Of a DNA stretch of 64,000 nucleotides, positions 53,437 to 62,455 are shown piece after piece. The stretch covers positions 1 to 64,000 of the forward strand of contig PHAA01000007.1 of assembly GCA_002840245.1 (NCBI GenBank), read 5' to 3'. The DNA is from Firmicutes bacterium HGW-Firmicutes-15. GTDB taxonomy: Bacteria; Bacillota; Syntrophomonadia; Syntrophomonadales; Syntrophomonadaceae. A program made the translations under genes and the position numbers. The stretch's first letter is position 1; every line of letters starts with the position of its first letter. The notes under the pieces are model-generated. The model was not told where the DNA came from. It was given only the letters and a program-made list of their open reading frames with translations, and did not search any database.

Positions 53437-54720
53437 ATGTTTGTTTTTTATGATGATAGCAAAGATCTGGACATCGGAATAGAGTCAACGACCGTGCTTA
53501 ATCCTGCCCATAGGTTTCACTTGGCAGATACCTGGATGAAACCTTTGTATCTTGAAAAATCATGTAATTTGCCTATATTGATATATTTCCCTACCTGGAT
53601 ACAATTATGGGAATATGCTTTAGCAAAACCCAATGGTACAAACGCTGGATTTCTAACTGGCGGGTTTAATAATGATGAGAATGGCGTATATATAGTTGTC
53701 ACCGGTTTAATGAAAGCTCAATACAATAAATCACATCGTCTGACCTTTCTTAACCGCAGTTGGACTGATATGGATAAACAAGTTTTTGCGAATAATTCCG
53801 CAAAAAAATGCGTGGGATCGTTTCATTCTCATTCTGGTCAGGGAGCATATCTATCTCGCCAGGATTTATCTATTTATAAACATTTTCTGAGTGGGGAGGG
53901 ACAAATAGCACTTGTCCTAGATCCGTGCAGTAAAGAATACGAGGTTTATTATCAGCATAATGAGAAAATGTTAACATCGCGTAATGTTCATGTATTCAGT
54001 AACAGCCAAAAAAATATGAATGATAATATCACATGTTTTATAAACCAACTACAGGCAGATTCAACAAAGGATTCTATTAGAGAAGAAGTAGTATCGGATA
54101 AAGATAAAAAAACCTCCCGTACTTTTCTGCAGAGAATGGAAGGACTCTTGTTTATTGATGCATTGATAAAAGAAACAAATAAAAGCAAGCAAATAATCGC
54201 TGAAGCCAATACGGAGTCAAGTATAGTGATGGCAGATGAAAGTCGACATATTCTATTCCCGGAGAATCAGGAAACACCACCTATTTCCCCAGAAACTGAT
54301 GTGCAAGTAGTAGTACAGCCCTTATTTGAAGAAACTGTTCTTCCTGCTCAAGCAGAGCTTATTGATTTCCCCACCGATCATATCTTAAATCTGATTACTT
54401 CGCAAGCAGAAAAAGAACAGCAATTCGCCCTGAACATGATCGTCCCAAAATACACAATAGATGATAATGATATTATTTCTGATAGTTTTGAACAAAATCA
54501 ATTAAATAATAGTGGCATTATCCACGATGCTTGGAAAGATGCGCGGTCAATATATACTCTTGATATACATGTTGCAGATGACCTTCATTTTGAACAAGCT
54601 TTTCAGCAGGTTTATGGAAAAATTAACGCTAAATTGGACCATCTTATGAACCGTATGGAAAACAAAATAGGCGAAAATAGAAGCAGAACTATTTCCAGCA
54701 CCCGTTCTATCTTCATTTAA
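53437..54720 (+). CDS. JAMM/MPN+ metalloprotease-domain protein
   Basis: A 427-residue soluble protein. The N-terminal JAB/MPN domain (about 45-165) has the motif FHSHSGQGAYLSRQDLSIY: H130-x-H132-x7-S140-x2-D143, the JAMM zinc site. AGFLTGG (about 70-76) matches the conserved strand, though the usual upstream catalytic Glu is not evident at P-x-E-x2-G. Residues 190-427 are polar and repetitive without a recognised domain, ending in a helical tail. The ATG at 53437 follows GGGAGGACAGCGG. Prokaryotic JAMM proteins cleave isopeptide or peptide bonds, often in ubiquitin-like, cysteine-synthesis or phage systems. No E1/E2 genes are nearby. Confidence 0.75.
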   Translation: MFVFYDDSKDLDIGIESTTVLNPAHRFHLADTWMKPLYLEKSCNLPILIYFPTWIQLWEYALAKPNGTNAGFLTGGFNNDENGVYIVVTGLMKAQYNKSHRLTFLNRSWTDMDKQVFANNSAKKCVGSFHSHSGQGAYLSRQDLSIYKHFLSGEGQIALVLDPCSKEYEVYYQHNEKMLTSRNVHVFSNSQKNMNDNITCFINQLQADSTKDSIREEVVSDKDKKTSRTFLQRMEGLLFIDALIKETNKSKQIIAEANTESSIVMADESRHILFPENQETPPISPETDVQVVVQPLFEETVLPAQAELIDFPTDHILNLITSQAEKEQQFALNMIVPKYTIDDNDIISDSFEQNQLNNSGIIHDAWKDARSIYTLDIHVADDLHFEQAFQQVYGKINAKLDHLMNRMENKIGENRSRTISSTRSIFI

Positions 54721-54883
54721 GCCTTTGGCAATAATAATGTTAACTCTAGCGGCAAATCCGCTCCGCTTTCTGTTAATATAATATATTTATTCATGAATTA
54801 TCCTTTATATAATGGAATATATTTTTCCTGTAGTTGCCTTATTTTAGCAACTTGTAATTACATTGACGTGTAATAGCCCTAGA

Positions 54884-56146
54884 CTAGAATAATATCATTT
54901 TACCTTTTTCGTCAAACTTGACTTCTTCATAATCACCTATAGTCATAATAGGCATAACCGCTGCTTCTACCGCAGCTTTAGACATGTACACTTCTTCCAA
55001 GTACTTAGTATTCTTAATGATAACCATACGGATATCATCATTGTTCACCTGACCACACAGCTTCACACATGCCTGAAATACACGACGATCATCATCTAGT
55101 ACCATTGGCACACGTGAACTGCTGGGTTCTGTTGATGTAAGGGTATTCAGATAAGTATTCGTGAAATCGATTCTGTCATACATATACTTGGGGATAAAAT
55201 CTGCCAATCCCATGCCATTGGCATTTCCTTCAGACTTATCAGTAATATCCAAAACGCCTAGCTTAACCGTAGTTGGTCCACCAGCAGCAGCTGAAGTATG
55301 AAAACGTCCAACGATATTAGTATCCATACCTGTACCACTGATTTCTTTACCTATTTCGCTTACTATCAAAACATCAATTTTATCCAAGGCAATTCGGGGC
55401 ATTTTTGACCAGGCACTTTCCAAATATTCTGGTTCCTTAGCTAAAATCTCATCTTTGCAAGAGACATGTATTTCAGCAATCTGGTTATATCCATTTTCAA
55501 TAGTTGAAACACCGCATACAATATTTAAGTTATTTAGTGAAATCTTACCAACAGAAACAATGTTTTCAGCCATATTTTCATACTTCAAAAAATGGGTTGC
55601 GTCAGCACCTTTTTGCTTGGCAAGTCCAATCGCCAGCATTTTAATTAAGCCACTCTCGAATGTTCCCCGGAAGGATGTATGGGGTTTTACGCGATTATAC
55701 AAAATAATTCCATCAGCTTCACAAGCATTCTTGTCAATATAAACACCCAGCCCTTTATCAGTTATACCAATCTTAATAACTTCCATAGAAGAAACAACCG
55801 GAGCACCAACAGCTTCCTCAGTAATGCCATATTGAGTCAAAACTTTCTTCTGACCTTCAGCGGTACCACCACCGTGACTACCCATAGCTGGCACAAGGAA
55901 TGGTATTCCATCTTTGGATTTTACAAAGTTCACTATCGTTCTTACTACTGGAATATACTGATTAAGACCACGGCTGCCACAAGTAATAGCGATACGATTG
56001 CCAGGTGCAATAGGTATATTCTTTGCAGTTAACTCTGCAATAAGTTTGTCTTCAACGTTTTCCTCCACGTCATTATTAAATAATTGTTTAACTTTTATAA
56101 GCATTGGTATCTTATACTCGTCGAGTAATTTGTTAATTTGATTCAT
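54884..56146 (-). CDS. LarA-like DUF2088 protein
   Basis: A 420-residue cytoplasmic protein related to lactate racemase. Family features: RIAITCGSRGL (about 51-61), PFLVPAMGSHGGGTAEGQK (about 81-99, the SHG His), and NRVKPHTSFRGTFESGLIKM (about 160-180, Lys and His around the cofactor pocket). The C-terminal half differs from LarA. True LarA uses a nickel-pincer cofactor made by LarB, LarC and LarE, none of which is in the window. Function may be a different epimerase or racemase. GAGGAGAAGAG precedes the ATG. Confidence 0.8.
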   Translation of the reverse strand: MNQINKLLDEYKIPMLIKVKQLFNNDVEENVEDKLIAELTAKNIPIAPGNRIAITCGSRGLNQYIPVVRTIVNFVKSKDGIPFLVPAMGSHGGGTAEGQKKVLTQYGITEEAVGAPVVSSMEVIKIGITDKGLGVYIDKNACEADGIILYNRVKPHTSFRGTFESGLIKMLAIGLAKQKGADATHFLKYENMAENIVSVGKISLNNLNIVCGVSTIENGYNQIAEIHVSCKDEILAKEPEYLESAWSKMPRIALDKIDVLIVSEIGKEISGTGMDTNIVGRFHTSAAAGGPTTVKLGVLDITDKSEGNANGMGLADFIPKYMYDRIDFTNTYLNTLTSTEPSSSRVPMVLDDDRRVFQACVKLCGQVNNDDIRMVIIKNTKYLEEVYMSKAAVEAAVMPIMTIGDYEEVKFDEKGKMILF

Positions 56147-56273
56147 CTAATACTCTTCTCCTCTTGTGTGAAGCTGCAATTACTGAACACCTACGTTTTT
56201 TTATTCATCAGACTTCATAATACCTCGATCTGTTACAACCATCAACGGGCCTATATAGAAAACACATGCTTTT

Positions 56274-56915
56274 TTAGCCCTTACTTCTTATAGTGTGTGA
56301 CTTAAACCCTTCTTCAAGGAATTCAATAGTAGCCGTTCCTCCAGTAAGTTGGTCAACTTTATCAATAAAGTCATCCAGTTTATCAACCGCAATCCATATT
56401 TCTATACTAACCACATCAGTATATTGAACATCAGTTACCTGGTTCATTATATTAAAGAATAATTTTTCGAAACTACCATAATGGTTATAATTAAACCGAA
56501 CCAAAAGACTATGTGAGTATTCCATGGTAACAGCTTTAGCTTCATCAAGGGATGATTGAACAGCAAGGGTATAGGCTTTTACCAATCCCCCGGTTCCTAG
56601 TAGGGTTCCGCCAAAATAACGGACAACGATAGCCATGATATTCTCTAATTTCTTCTTTTTAAGCACATTAAGTATTGGCCACCCTGCTGTCCCGCTAGGT
56701 TCACCGTCATCGCTGCAACGCTCTAAGGAACTTCCATCTTGTCTTATGATATAAGCAAAACAGTAATGATTGGCTCGGGGATATTTTTGCTTGGCATCAT
56801 TAAGTTCCTTCTCAACATCTTGAAGCTGACTCAGCGGAATTAAGATAGATATAAATCGGGACTTCTTTATTATAAACTCTGCGGTGACGACTTCATTAAT
56901 GGTCTTATAAAACAT
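56274..56915 (-). CDS. YigZ/IMPACT family protein
   Basis: A 213-residue protein with the UPF0029 N-terminal domain: FIIKKSRFISILIPLSQLQD, KQKYPRANHYCFAYIIRQDG, SSLERCSDDGEPSGTAGWPI and VVRYFGGTLLGTGGLVKAYT, followed by an EF-G-like DUF1949 domain (about 140-205). Possible RNA or translation factor interaction; the YigZ role is unclear. An upstream open extension to 56984 lacks a ribosome site; the ATG at 56915 follows GAGGAG. Confidence 0.93.
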   Translation of the reverse strand: MFYKTINEVVTAEFIIKKSRFISILIPLSQLQDVEKELNDAKQKYPRANHYCFAYIIRQDGSSLERCSDDGEPSGTAGWPILNVLKKKKLENIMAIVVRYFGGTLLGTGGLVKAYTLAVQSSLDEAKAVTMEYSHSLLVRFNYNHYGSFEKLFFNIMNQVTDVQYTDVVSIEIWIAVDKLDDFIDKVDQLTGGTATIEFLEEGFKSHTIRSKG

Positions 56916-57100
56916 CTGTATATTCTCCTCGATTGAAATAACATAATAATTATAACGTGTTCCAGACGCATCATGAACGCACAACTACATAATAATCAGT
57001 AATATTTATCATAATAAATGAAGGAAATATTGAAATGAGCTGCAGTAGATGACTGTGAAAAGTGATCTGGAAACGGCCGTAGCATGTGCTGAGAGCTCCT

Positions 57101-58480
57101 TCATTCCAGTAGTTTTGCAGTAGTGAGAGCCTCTATCCATCGAATGCCGGATGCTCGGTTAATATTCAAATCATTTATTACTACGGTACGAACCCGTATA
57201 GTTTCAAGTTTGGTTTGTTCGGGCTTAAGCTCCCCATAAGAACCCAGGGCACTAAGCACATAATAATGCCCATTGTCCTCACCCAGATAAAGCATTTCGT
57301 GACCAGGAAAATATAACACAGCACTAGGGCTTAAACTTTTCAGTAATCCTTCACGATAAGCTGCGCTATAGCCCGCAAAGGTTATCGTCTTCCCTGCTGA
57401 AACCTCCTGAACATTTGTATCTCTTGCCAGTCTAAATCCAAAACAGCGGTATAACTCCATGACCAGAGAGGAACAATCCCGTCCGTCTAGCATTCCTCCC
57501 CATCCATAACGGTCTCCTTGCATTTTAAATGCCTGTCGAATAATGTTAGCTCGAGTGTATGGTAAATAACCTACCGTTACATCATTGGAAATAGGAATTG
57601 GAACTATTATAAATTCCAGTTGCCCCGATATATTCCGAACTGGGAGTTTAACAACATAGTTCTGGTAAGTTCTGCGGCTGCGAATCGAATCCGGCAGTAG
57701 ATAAGACTTTACCAAAGGTAATTTTGTTCCCATGGTAAACTCCATTTCAGATATCTGAGGTAACAGCGGGTCATTATCCAGTCTGATGCGATTACCGGTT
57801 ACCATCAAGAAATCCAGTTCTTGCTGATAATTGAGCCAGGTATCCCGACTACATATAGCGATATTGACCGCGGGCAGCCAACCTGTATAGTTGTACATCT
57901 GAACATAGTACCATTGATGGTTCAGGCTGTGATGAAGAATTATTATCGGTTCAGCTGGAAGTATGGAGCTACACTGAAATAGATCAAAGGCAGGATCATT
58001 GGGTTCATCTCCAATTACATCGGCAGTAGGAAAGATTTTCAAATTGCCCCTTTTTACTGTGAGCCCATATTGAACCGAGTTATTATCCTGTAAACCGGTC
58101 AAGTTTATCTGTAACTTCAAATGTTGCCAGTAGGAATCACTTATTACCATGTCCCCAATATATGAAGGTTCTGTCGGAAATGGGCTGTCAATTAGGCGGG
58201 TTAATTGCGCACTGCTAAATGAACTGGGATAATCAGCTAGTTTGTAAACCGAGTTGGGAACTTTTCTGATGATCTCCCTATTGAAATCCTCAATTTCTGC
58301 AATGTTTAAGATAATTCTATCAGGGTCTGCTATTTTACTAATCCAGTAATCGGCTTGAAGCATTTCAACCTTTACATTGGGCATGGTTTGGACCTCGTAA
58401 GTTCCTGCTAAGGCATTCGGGCAAACCAAGTTAACTATCATAGCTGTAGGTAGCATAATTTTCATTAAATATTGATCCAC
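57101..58480 (-). CDS. SH3-domain NlpC/P60 cell-wall peptidase
   Basis: A 459-residue exported protein with signal peptide MKIMLPTAMIVNLVCPNALA. Two SH3b-like regions (about 125-215 and 220-300; GLTVKRGNLKIFPTADVIGD) precede a C40 domain: catalytic Cys336 in GGMLDGRDCSSLVMELYRCF and His394 in YFPGHEMLYLGE. Related to YkfC-type gamma-D-glutamyl-diamino acid peptidases that trim stem peptides, with a possible role in spore cortex or wall recycling. The start is the GTG at 58480 (ribosome site GGGGGAG), or the ATG at 58465. It overlaps a budA relic. Confidence 0.88.
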   Translation of the reverse strand: MDQYLMKIMLPTAMIVNLVCPNALAGTYEVQTMPNVKVEMLQADYWISKIADPDRIILNIAEIEDFNREIIRKVPNSVYKLADYPSSFSSAQLTRLIDSPFPTEPSYIGDMVISDSYWQHLKLQINLTGLQDNNSVQYGLTVKRGNLKIFPTADVIGDEPNDPAFDLFQCSSILPAEPIIILHHSLNHQWYYVQMYNYTGWLPAVNIAICSRDTWLNYQQELDFLMVTGNRIRLDNDPLLPQISEMEFTMGTKLPLVKSYLLPDSIRSRRTYQNYVVKLPVRNISGQLEFIIVPIPISNDVTVGYLPYTRANIIRQAFKMQGDRYGWGGMLDGRDCSSLVMELYRCFGFRLARDTNVQEVSAGKTITFAGYSAAYREGLLKSLSPSAVLYFPGHEMLYLGEDNGHYYVLSALGSYGELKPEQTKLETIRVRTVVINDLNINRASGIRWIEALTTAKLLE

Positions 58481-58575
58481 TCATAATTCTCCCCCTGAAT
58501 TCTATTAGCATTTAAGAAATGTATATGATAGCCGGGCGCATTTATCCCATTTACATAGATTGGGCACCAAAAATA
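58465..58575 (-). pseudogene. C-terminal relic of alpha-acetolactate decarboxylase
   Basis: The frame reads FWCPIYVNGINAPGYHIHFL then NANRIQGENYEW, matching the BudA tail (GFWxPxYxxGINVPGYHLHF), including the HxH metal ligands. The upstream part of the gene is missing and replaced by a terminator hairpin. The end of this relic overlaps the start of the NlpC/P60 gene. No complete budA is in the window. Confidence 0.65.
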
Positions 58576-58608
58576 AGGCTTAATTCCATCACCAATGGAA
58601 TTAAGCCT
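58576..58608 (-). terminator. Terminator after the homocysteine methyltransferase gene
   Basis: Perfect 14-bp inverted repeat (58576-58589 with 58595-58608), a five-base loop, and on the minus strand the T-run ttatttttgg. It lies about 110 bases downstream of the S-methyltransferase/MTHFR gene. An open frame running through the hairpin is accidental. Confidence 0.82.
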
Positions 58609-58718
58609 CTCATTATGAGGAATTTTATCTTTATAAGAAACAAATTGGGAATGCACTACTGATATAATGACTGATTTCAACAATTATTTGATGGCTACCA
58701 AGTATCAAGAGAACCGTC

Positions 58719-60518
58719 CTATTGATGATTATTTATTGAGCTTATATTAGTAATGATTTCAGAAACAATATCAATTCTTTTAAAGGGCATAATAATATAA
58801 TATCCGTCTACATAAGGATATATCTGTTCTGCCATTTTGGTGGATATATTAACAGCAAGTTTACTGGCTTCTTCTTTTGAAATGTCCCTGTATAGTTCAA
58901 TAATATCCTCTGCAACGTTTATTCCCGATATTTCATTATTAATAAAGCAAGCATTCTTATAGCTTACAATCGGAAGTATTCCTCCTAAGATCCTGACATC
59001 CAATTCTTCACGTGCCTTTTTTAAATTATCGATTGCTTGTTTGCTTAGAATCGGTTGGGTTAAAAACATAGTTATACCATTTTGCATCTTCTTTTTAGCG
59101 TGTTGCAGTTGACTGTTAATATTTCTGGCATTTACGTTTAAGGCACCGCAAATATGAAAAGGTGATGAAAACACCGTTTCATTTAAATTACTAATGTAAT
59201 TGGCCAGTATTGCTGAATTAAAGCTGAATACGCCCTTCACCTCGTCACGCTGGGCTGTGGGAATAGGGTCTCCGGTTACCACTAAAACATTGTTTATCCC
59301 TTCAATGTTCAACCCTAGGAGCAATGCTTTGGTAGCATTAATGTTTCTATCCCGGCAAGTCATATGAGGAATCGGCGTAATATCCAGCTCTCTTTTGAGC
59401 TTGCACGCCATAAGACTGCTGTCCACCCTTGCTTTGGCAATCGGGCAATCTGCAATAGTTATTGCATCAACCCCCTGCTCTTTAAGACTTTTCGCACTAT
59501 CCATAAAAAAATCAATGTCTGTATCAATGGGGGGATCCAATTCAACAGCAATAATTTTTTTGCCATTACTGATTTTTTCCAAAAGAAGATTGCTATCAGG
59601 AGTTTTCTTTATGTGCGTCTTTTCAATCTGTATATTCGACACAATTTCACCGTAAGACAATCCTTTTAAACCGGCAACTGTTTCCTTTATAAATTCTGGA
59701 GTTGTACCGCAGCAACCACCCAGGATAGCGACACCTTGTCTGGCTATTTCCAGCATTTGAGCAGCAAAATATTCTTTGGTATTATCAAAAAATGTACGAT
59801 TGTTTATTATTGTTGGATACCCCGAGTTGGGCATAGCAGAGATCGTTTTATTCTCTGTATTAAAGGTTTTAATGTATTTAAGTAAATGATATGGCCCCGA
59901 ATAGCAGTTAAAACCACAGGCATCAATAGTAGGGATCTGTAAAATATTTTCTATTAGTTTGCGACCAGATTTACCAAGCCTCGTGAATCCTTCAGGCGAT
60001 ACTGCAAATTCTACCAAAATATACGCCTGGGGTTGATTTTCCTTAATATACTGGGATATCTCTAATAAATGGTCATCATTGCTGAAGGTTTCAAATATGA
60101 AGTTTGTTGCCCCTAACGTCAAAAATACATCTACAATTTCTCGGTATCCGGACCATAAATCTGCAGTATCATCATCAACCGGTATGGGACCGATATCAGC
60201 AAAAATCAGCACTTCGGTACCCGCGGTGGCTTCCACCGCTATGTTATAGGCTTGTTGAATAACCTCTTTTACAGTATCAATACCACTTTCAAGACTTATA
60301 CAGTTGGCTGCAAAGGTATTGGTTTTAATGGCCTGGCAGCCGGCATTGATATATTCCCGGTGGATATTTAGTATGGTATTTCTGTCATACAGATTAGCAA
60401 GCTCACAGGGGCTTAATGGATTTTCGCAAATACTTGCATAATAGGTGCCCATTGCACCATCAAAAATGAATGGTCTTTGGCTACTGATTCGCGGATAACC
60501 AATAATTGAGTTTTTCAT
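58719..60518 (-). CDS. Bifunctional homocysteine S-methyltransferase / 5,10-methylenetetrahydrofolate reductase
   Basis: A 599-residue fusion (YitJ-like). The N-terminal Zn-dependent methyltransferase (about 1-290) has FDGAMGTYYASICENPLSPC, NTFAANCISLE, GFNCYSGPYHLLKY and the zinc ligands ILGGCCGTTPEFI. The C-terminal MTHFR barrel (about 310-595) has KIIAVELDPPIDTDIDFFMD, VVTGDPIP and the flavin-site region NARNINSQLQHAKKKM. It makes methyl-tetrahydrofolate and transfers the methyl to homocysteine. AAAGGGTTTGG precedes the ATG. No S-box riboswitch fits in the 135-base leader; the LysR gene next door may regulate it. Confidence 0.94.
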   Translation of the reverse strand: MKNSIIGYPRISSQRPFIFDGAMGTYYASICENPLSPCELANLYDRNTILNIHREYINAGCQAIKTNTFAANCISLESGIDTVKEVIQQAYNIAVEATAGTEVLIFADIGPIPVDDDTADLWSGYREIVDVFLTLGATNFIFETFSNDDHLLEISQYIKENQPQAYILVEFAVSPEGFTRLGKSGRKLIENILQIPTIDACGFNCYSGPYHLLKYIKTFNTENKTISAMPNSGYPTIINNRTFFDNTKEYFAAQMLEIARQGVAILGGCCGTTPEFIKETVAGLKGLSYGEIVSNIQIEKTHIKKTPDSNLLLEKISNGKKIIAVELDPPIDTDIDFFMDSAKSLKEQGVDAITIADCPIAKARVDSSLMACKLKRELDITPIPHMTCRDRNINATKALLLGLNIEGINNVLVVTGDPIPTAQRDEVKGVFSFNSAILANYISNLNETVFSSPFHICGALNVNARNINSQLQHAKKKMQNGITMFLTQPILSKQAIDNLKKAREELDVRILGGILPIVSYKNACFINNEISGINVAEDIIELYRDISKEEASKLAVNISTKMAEQIYPYVDGYYIIMPFKRIDIVSEIITNISSINNHQ

Positions 60519-60598
60519 AATACCAAACCCTTTCAGCCGGAATTAACTTATGCTAATCATAACAAAAGAATATGCTTATAGGGTAAGTCGAAAAAAAT

Positions 60599-60633
60599 AT
60601 TGCCTGCTATAGACTATGGCTATAGCGGGCAAT
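60599..60633 (-). terminator. Terminator of the LysR gene
   Basis: attgcctgctata (60599-60611) pairs with tatagcgggcaat (60621-60633), one G-T pair, followed on the minus strand by atattttttt. It separates the LysR gene from the downstream methyltransferase gene. Confidence 0.85.
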
Positions 60634-60652
60634 TTCAAAACTGAGTATTAGA

Positions 60653-61558
60653 TTATAGTTTTTCAACGATCCTATTGAGTGCATTAACATAATTTGTTGC
60701 CAACTGGCTAAGTTTAATGTTTTTATGTGAAATCCAACCGACTGTTATTTCTTCGTCAATATCCAAAGGCACTGCAATGATATCATTACCGTTCAAGTCA
60801 GCACTTAAAATTCCCGTTGATATCGTAAAGCCGTTTAGGCCTATTAACAAGTTGAACAGGGTTGCTCGATCGCTGACTCGAATACTTTTCTGGTGTGAAA
60901 GGGTGCTTAGAATCTCTTCCGAAAAGTGAAAAGAATTATACTCCCCCTGTTCAAACGACAGGTACGGATAATCTTCCAGCTCCTCCAGCCGAACTGATTT
61001 TTGCCTGGCAAGAGGGTTTTTTATGCTGATAAACACATGGGGTTTAGCTACAAAAAGGGATGTGAAATTCAAACTATTTTCCTTGAACATTTTATTGAGC
61101 ACCTTGGAATTAAACTCATTGATGTACAAAATCCCTATTTCGCTTCTTAGATTTTTTACATCGTCAATAATTTCATAGGTTCTTGTTTCCCTCAGATCAA
61201 ATTCATATTCATCAATACCATATTCTTTTATTAGATCAACAAATGCATTTACTGCAAAAGCATAGTGTTGAGTCGATACCGAAAAATGCAAAGCTGAGGG
61301 TTTCGCATTAAAATACCGTTTTTCCAATAATTCGTTTTGTTCAACTATTTGTCTCGCATAGCCTAAAAATTCTGCACCATCGACCGTAACACTAACACCT
61401 CTGTTGGTGCGCTCAAATATGGTTATATTAAGTTCTGTTTCAAGCTCCCTGATCGCATTGGAAAGGCTGGGCTGAGTAATAAAAAGCTTTTTTGCTGCAG
61501 TGTTCATTGAGCCCCTTTGGGCAATTTCTATTGCGTATTTGAGTTGTTGTAAGGTCAT
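60653..61558 (-). CDS. LysR family transcriptional regulator
   Basis: A 301-residue regulator. The N-terminal winged helix is MTLQQLKYAIEIAQRGSMNT with LFITQPSLSNAIRELETELN (about 25-45), and a substrate-binding-like effector domain covers about 92-296. The family start MTLQQLKY is typical of the CysB/CbbR-like group. GGTGAAATA precedes the ATG. It is transcribed toward the methyltransferase gene but separated by a terminator; regulation of that gene is possible but unproven. Confidence 0.93.
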   Translation of the reverse strand: MTLQQLKYAIEIAQRGSMNTAAKKLFITQPSLSNAIRELETELNITIFERTNRGVSVTVDGAEFLGYARQIVEQNELLEKRYFNAKPSALHFSVSTQHYAFAVNAFVDLIKEYGIDEYEFDLRETRTYEIIDDVKNLRSEIGILYINEFNSKVLNKMFKENSLNFTSLFVAKPHVFISIKNPLARQKSVRLEELEDYPYLSFEQGEYNSFHFSEEILSTLSHQKSIRVSDRATLFNLLIGLNGFTISTGILSADLNGNDIIAVPLDIDEEITVGWISHKNIKLSQLATNYVNALNRIVEKL

Positions 61559-61730
61559 TATTTCACCAGCTTATATAATAATTAATATTTTATAGTCTGC
61601 TATTTCTGTTGTATCGAATATGGGTTTTATTAGCTAAGGGATCCTTACACAATAACCGTATGAACAGCTATTTTACTATTCAGATGCTTCCCTGATAGTC
61701 ATCGAACCTTTATGCCTCATTTATGTAATA

Positions 61731-61808
61731 TTATTTCATGATTAATAACACGAGCAATGCTATACCTACTCCATAGGCTATATCACCCCAAGGAAGTTTT
61801 TTAATCAT
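61731..61808 (-). CDS. 25-aa hydrophobic membrane peptide
   Basis: Predicted product begins MIKKLPWGDIAYGVGIALLV and ends LLIMK: a short basic N-terminus then one transmembrane helix. A very strong GGAGGTGACGAA lies directly before the ATG, which is the main reason to call it. It is isolated in 500 bases of otherwise empty sequence between LysR and DUF3795 genes. Possible roles, all inferred: small membrane regulator, toxin-like peptide, or spore membrane peptide. Confidence 0.5.
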   Translation of the reverse strand: MIKKLPWGDIAYGVGIALLVLLIMK

Positions 61809-62017
61809 TTCGTCACCTCCAGCTCTAATTCTTTCAATTATGATAACATAAAGTACCCTGTATTAGCCTCGACCACTTATTTCCTATGCTTATATTTTAT
61901 AATAGTGATCTTACTTTTAAATCGCTTTAAGTGTGAGGAATGAAGCTCACACGTATGCTATACTACCCAATGCTTTTGCTAGGATTTAAAGTATACTCAT
62001 CAACAAATAAAATGCAA

Positions 62018-62039
62018 AAGGACCGTTAATACGGTCCTT
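62018..62039 (-). terminator. Terminator of the DUF3795 gene
   Basis: aaggaccgt (62018-62026), loop taat, acggtcctt (62031-62039): perfect 9-bp stem. On the minus strand it is followed by ttgcattttatttg. It lies about 20 bases after the DUF3795 gene. Confidence 0.82.
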
Positions 62040-62061
62040 CATAATAAGGTTTTTGCGAAAA

Positions 62062-62400
62062 TTATAGCTTTTTTGGGCCAATCTGCTCCTGCTTAAAACG
62101 ATCCAACCCTATCGTTTTAATTCTATTCAAATTACCAATTCTATCTGTGTTAAAAATAAAACCAAAAAATCTTGATACTATGTTGTATAGCTTTTTACAC
62201 TGCTTAAAATCCCCAAAATCTTTACATAACGCACATGTAGAAAAGCCACGTTCCATAGAACAAGCCTTCATCTTACAATTACTATTCATTGGTTTATCAC
62301 TATGACAGCCCTGGCATTTATCTTTTATAAACATACCACAATTAGTGCAACAAAGACCACAGTACGCGATAATTGGTTCGTTGGTGATATTATGGTTCAT
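62062..62400 (-). CDS. DUF3795 Cys-rich protein
   Basis: A 112-residue protein with the DUF3795 pattern: AYCGLCCTNCGMFIKDKCQG, CHSDKP, CKMKACSMERGFSTCALCKD and QCKKLY. The clustered cysteines suggest a zinc or Fe-S site; no activity is known. GGAGGATTTCC precedes the ATG. Own terminator; single-gene unit between LysR and chemoreceptor genes. Confidence 0.88.
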   Translation of the reverse strand: MNHNITNEPIIAYCGLCCTNCGMFIKDKCQGCHSDKPMNSNCKMKACSMERGFSTCALCKDFGDFKQCKKLYNIVSRFFGFIFNTDRIGNLNRIKTIGLDRFKQEQIGPKKL

Positions 62401-62455
62401 TGGAAATCCTCCGAATTTATTGTGATTGTTTATTAAATATACTCTTGCATACTGA

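Noticed and set aside
60519-60652. S-box (SAM) riboswitch before the homocysteine methyltransferase gene
   Set aside because: The short leader contains only the LysR terminator and an AT-rich promoter region; none of the conserved S-box elements is present.
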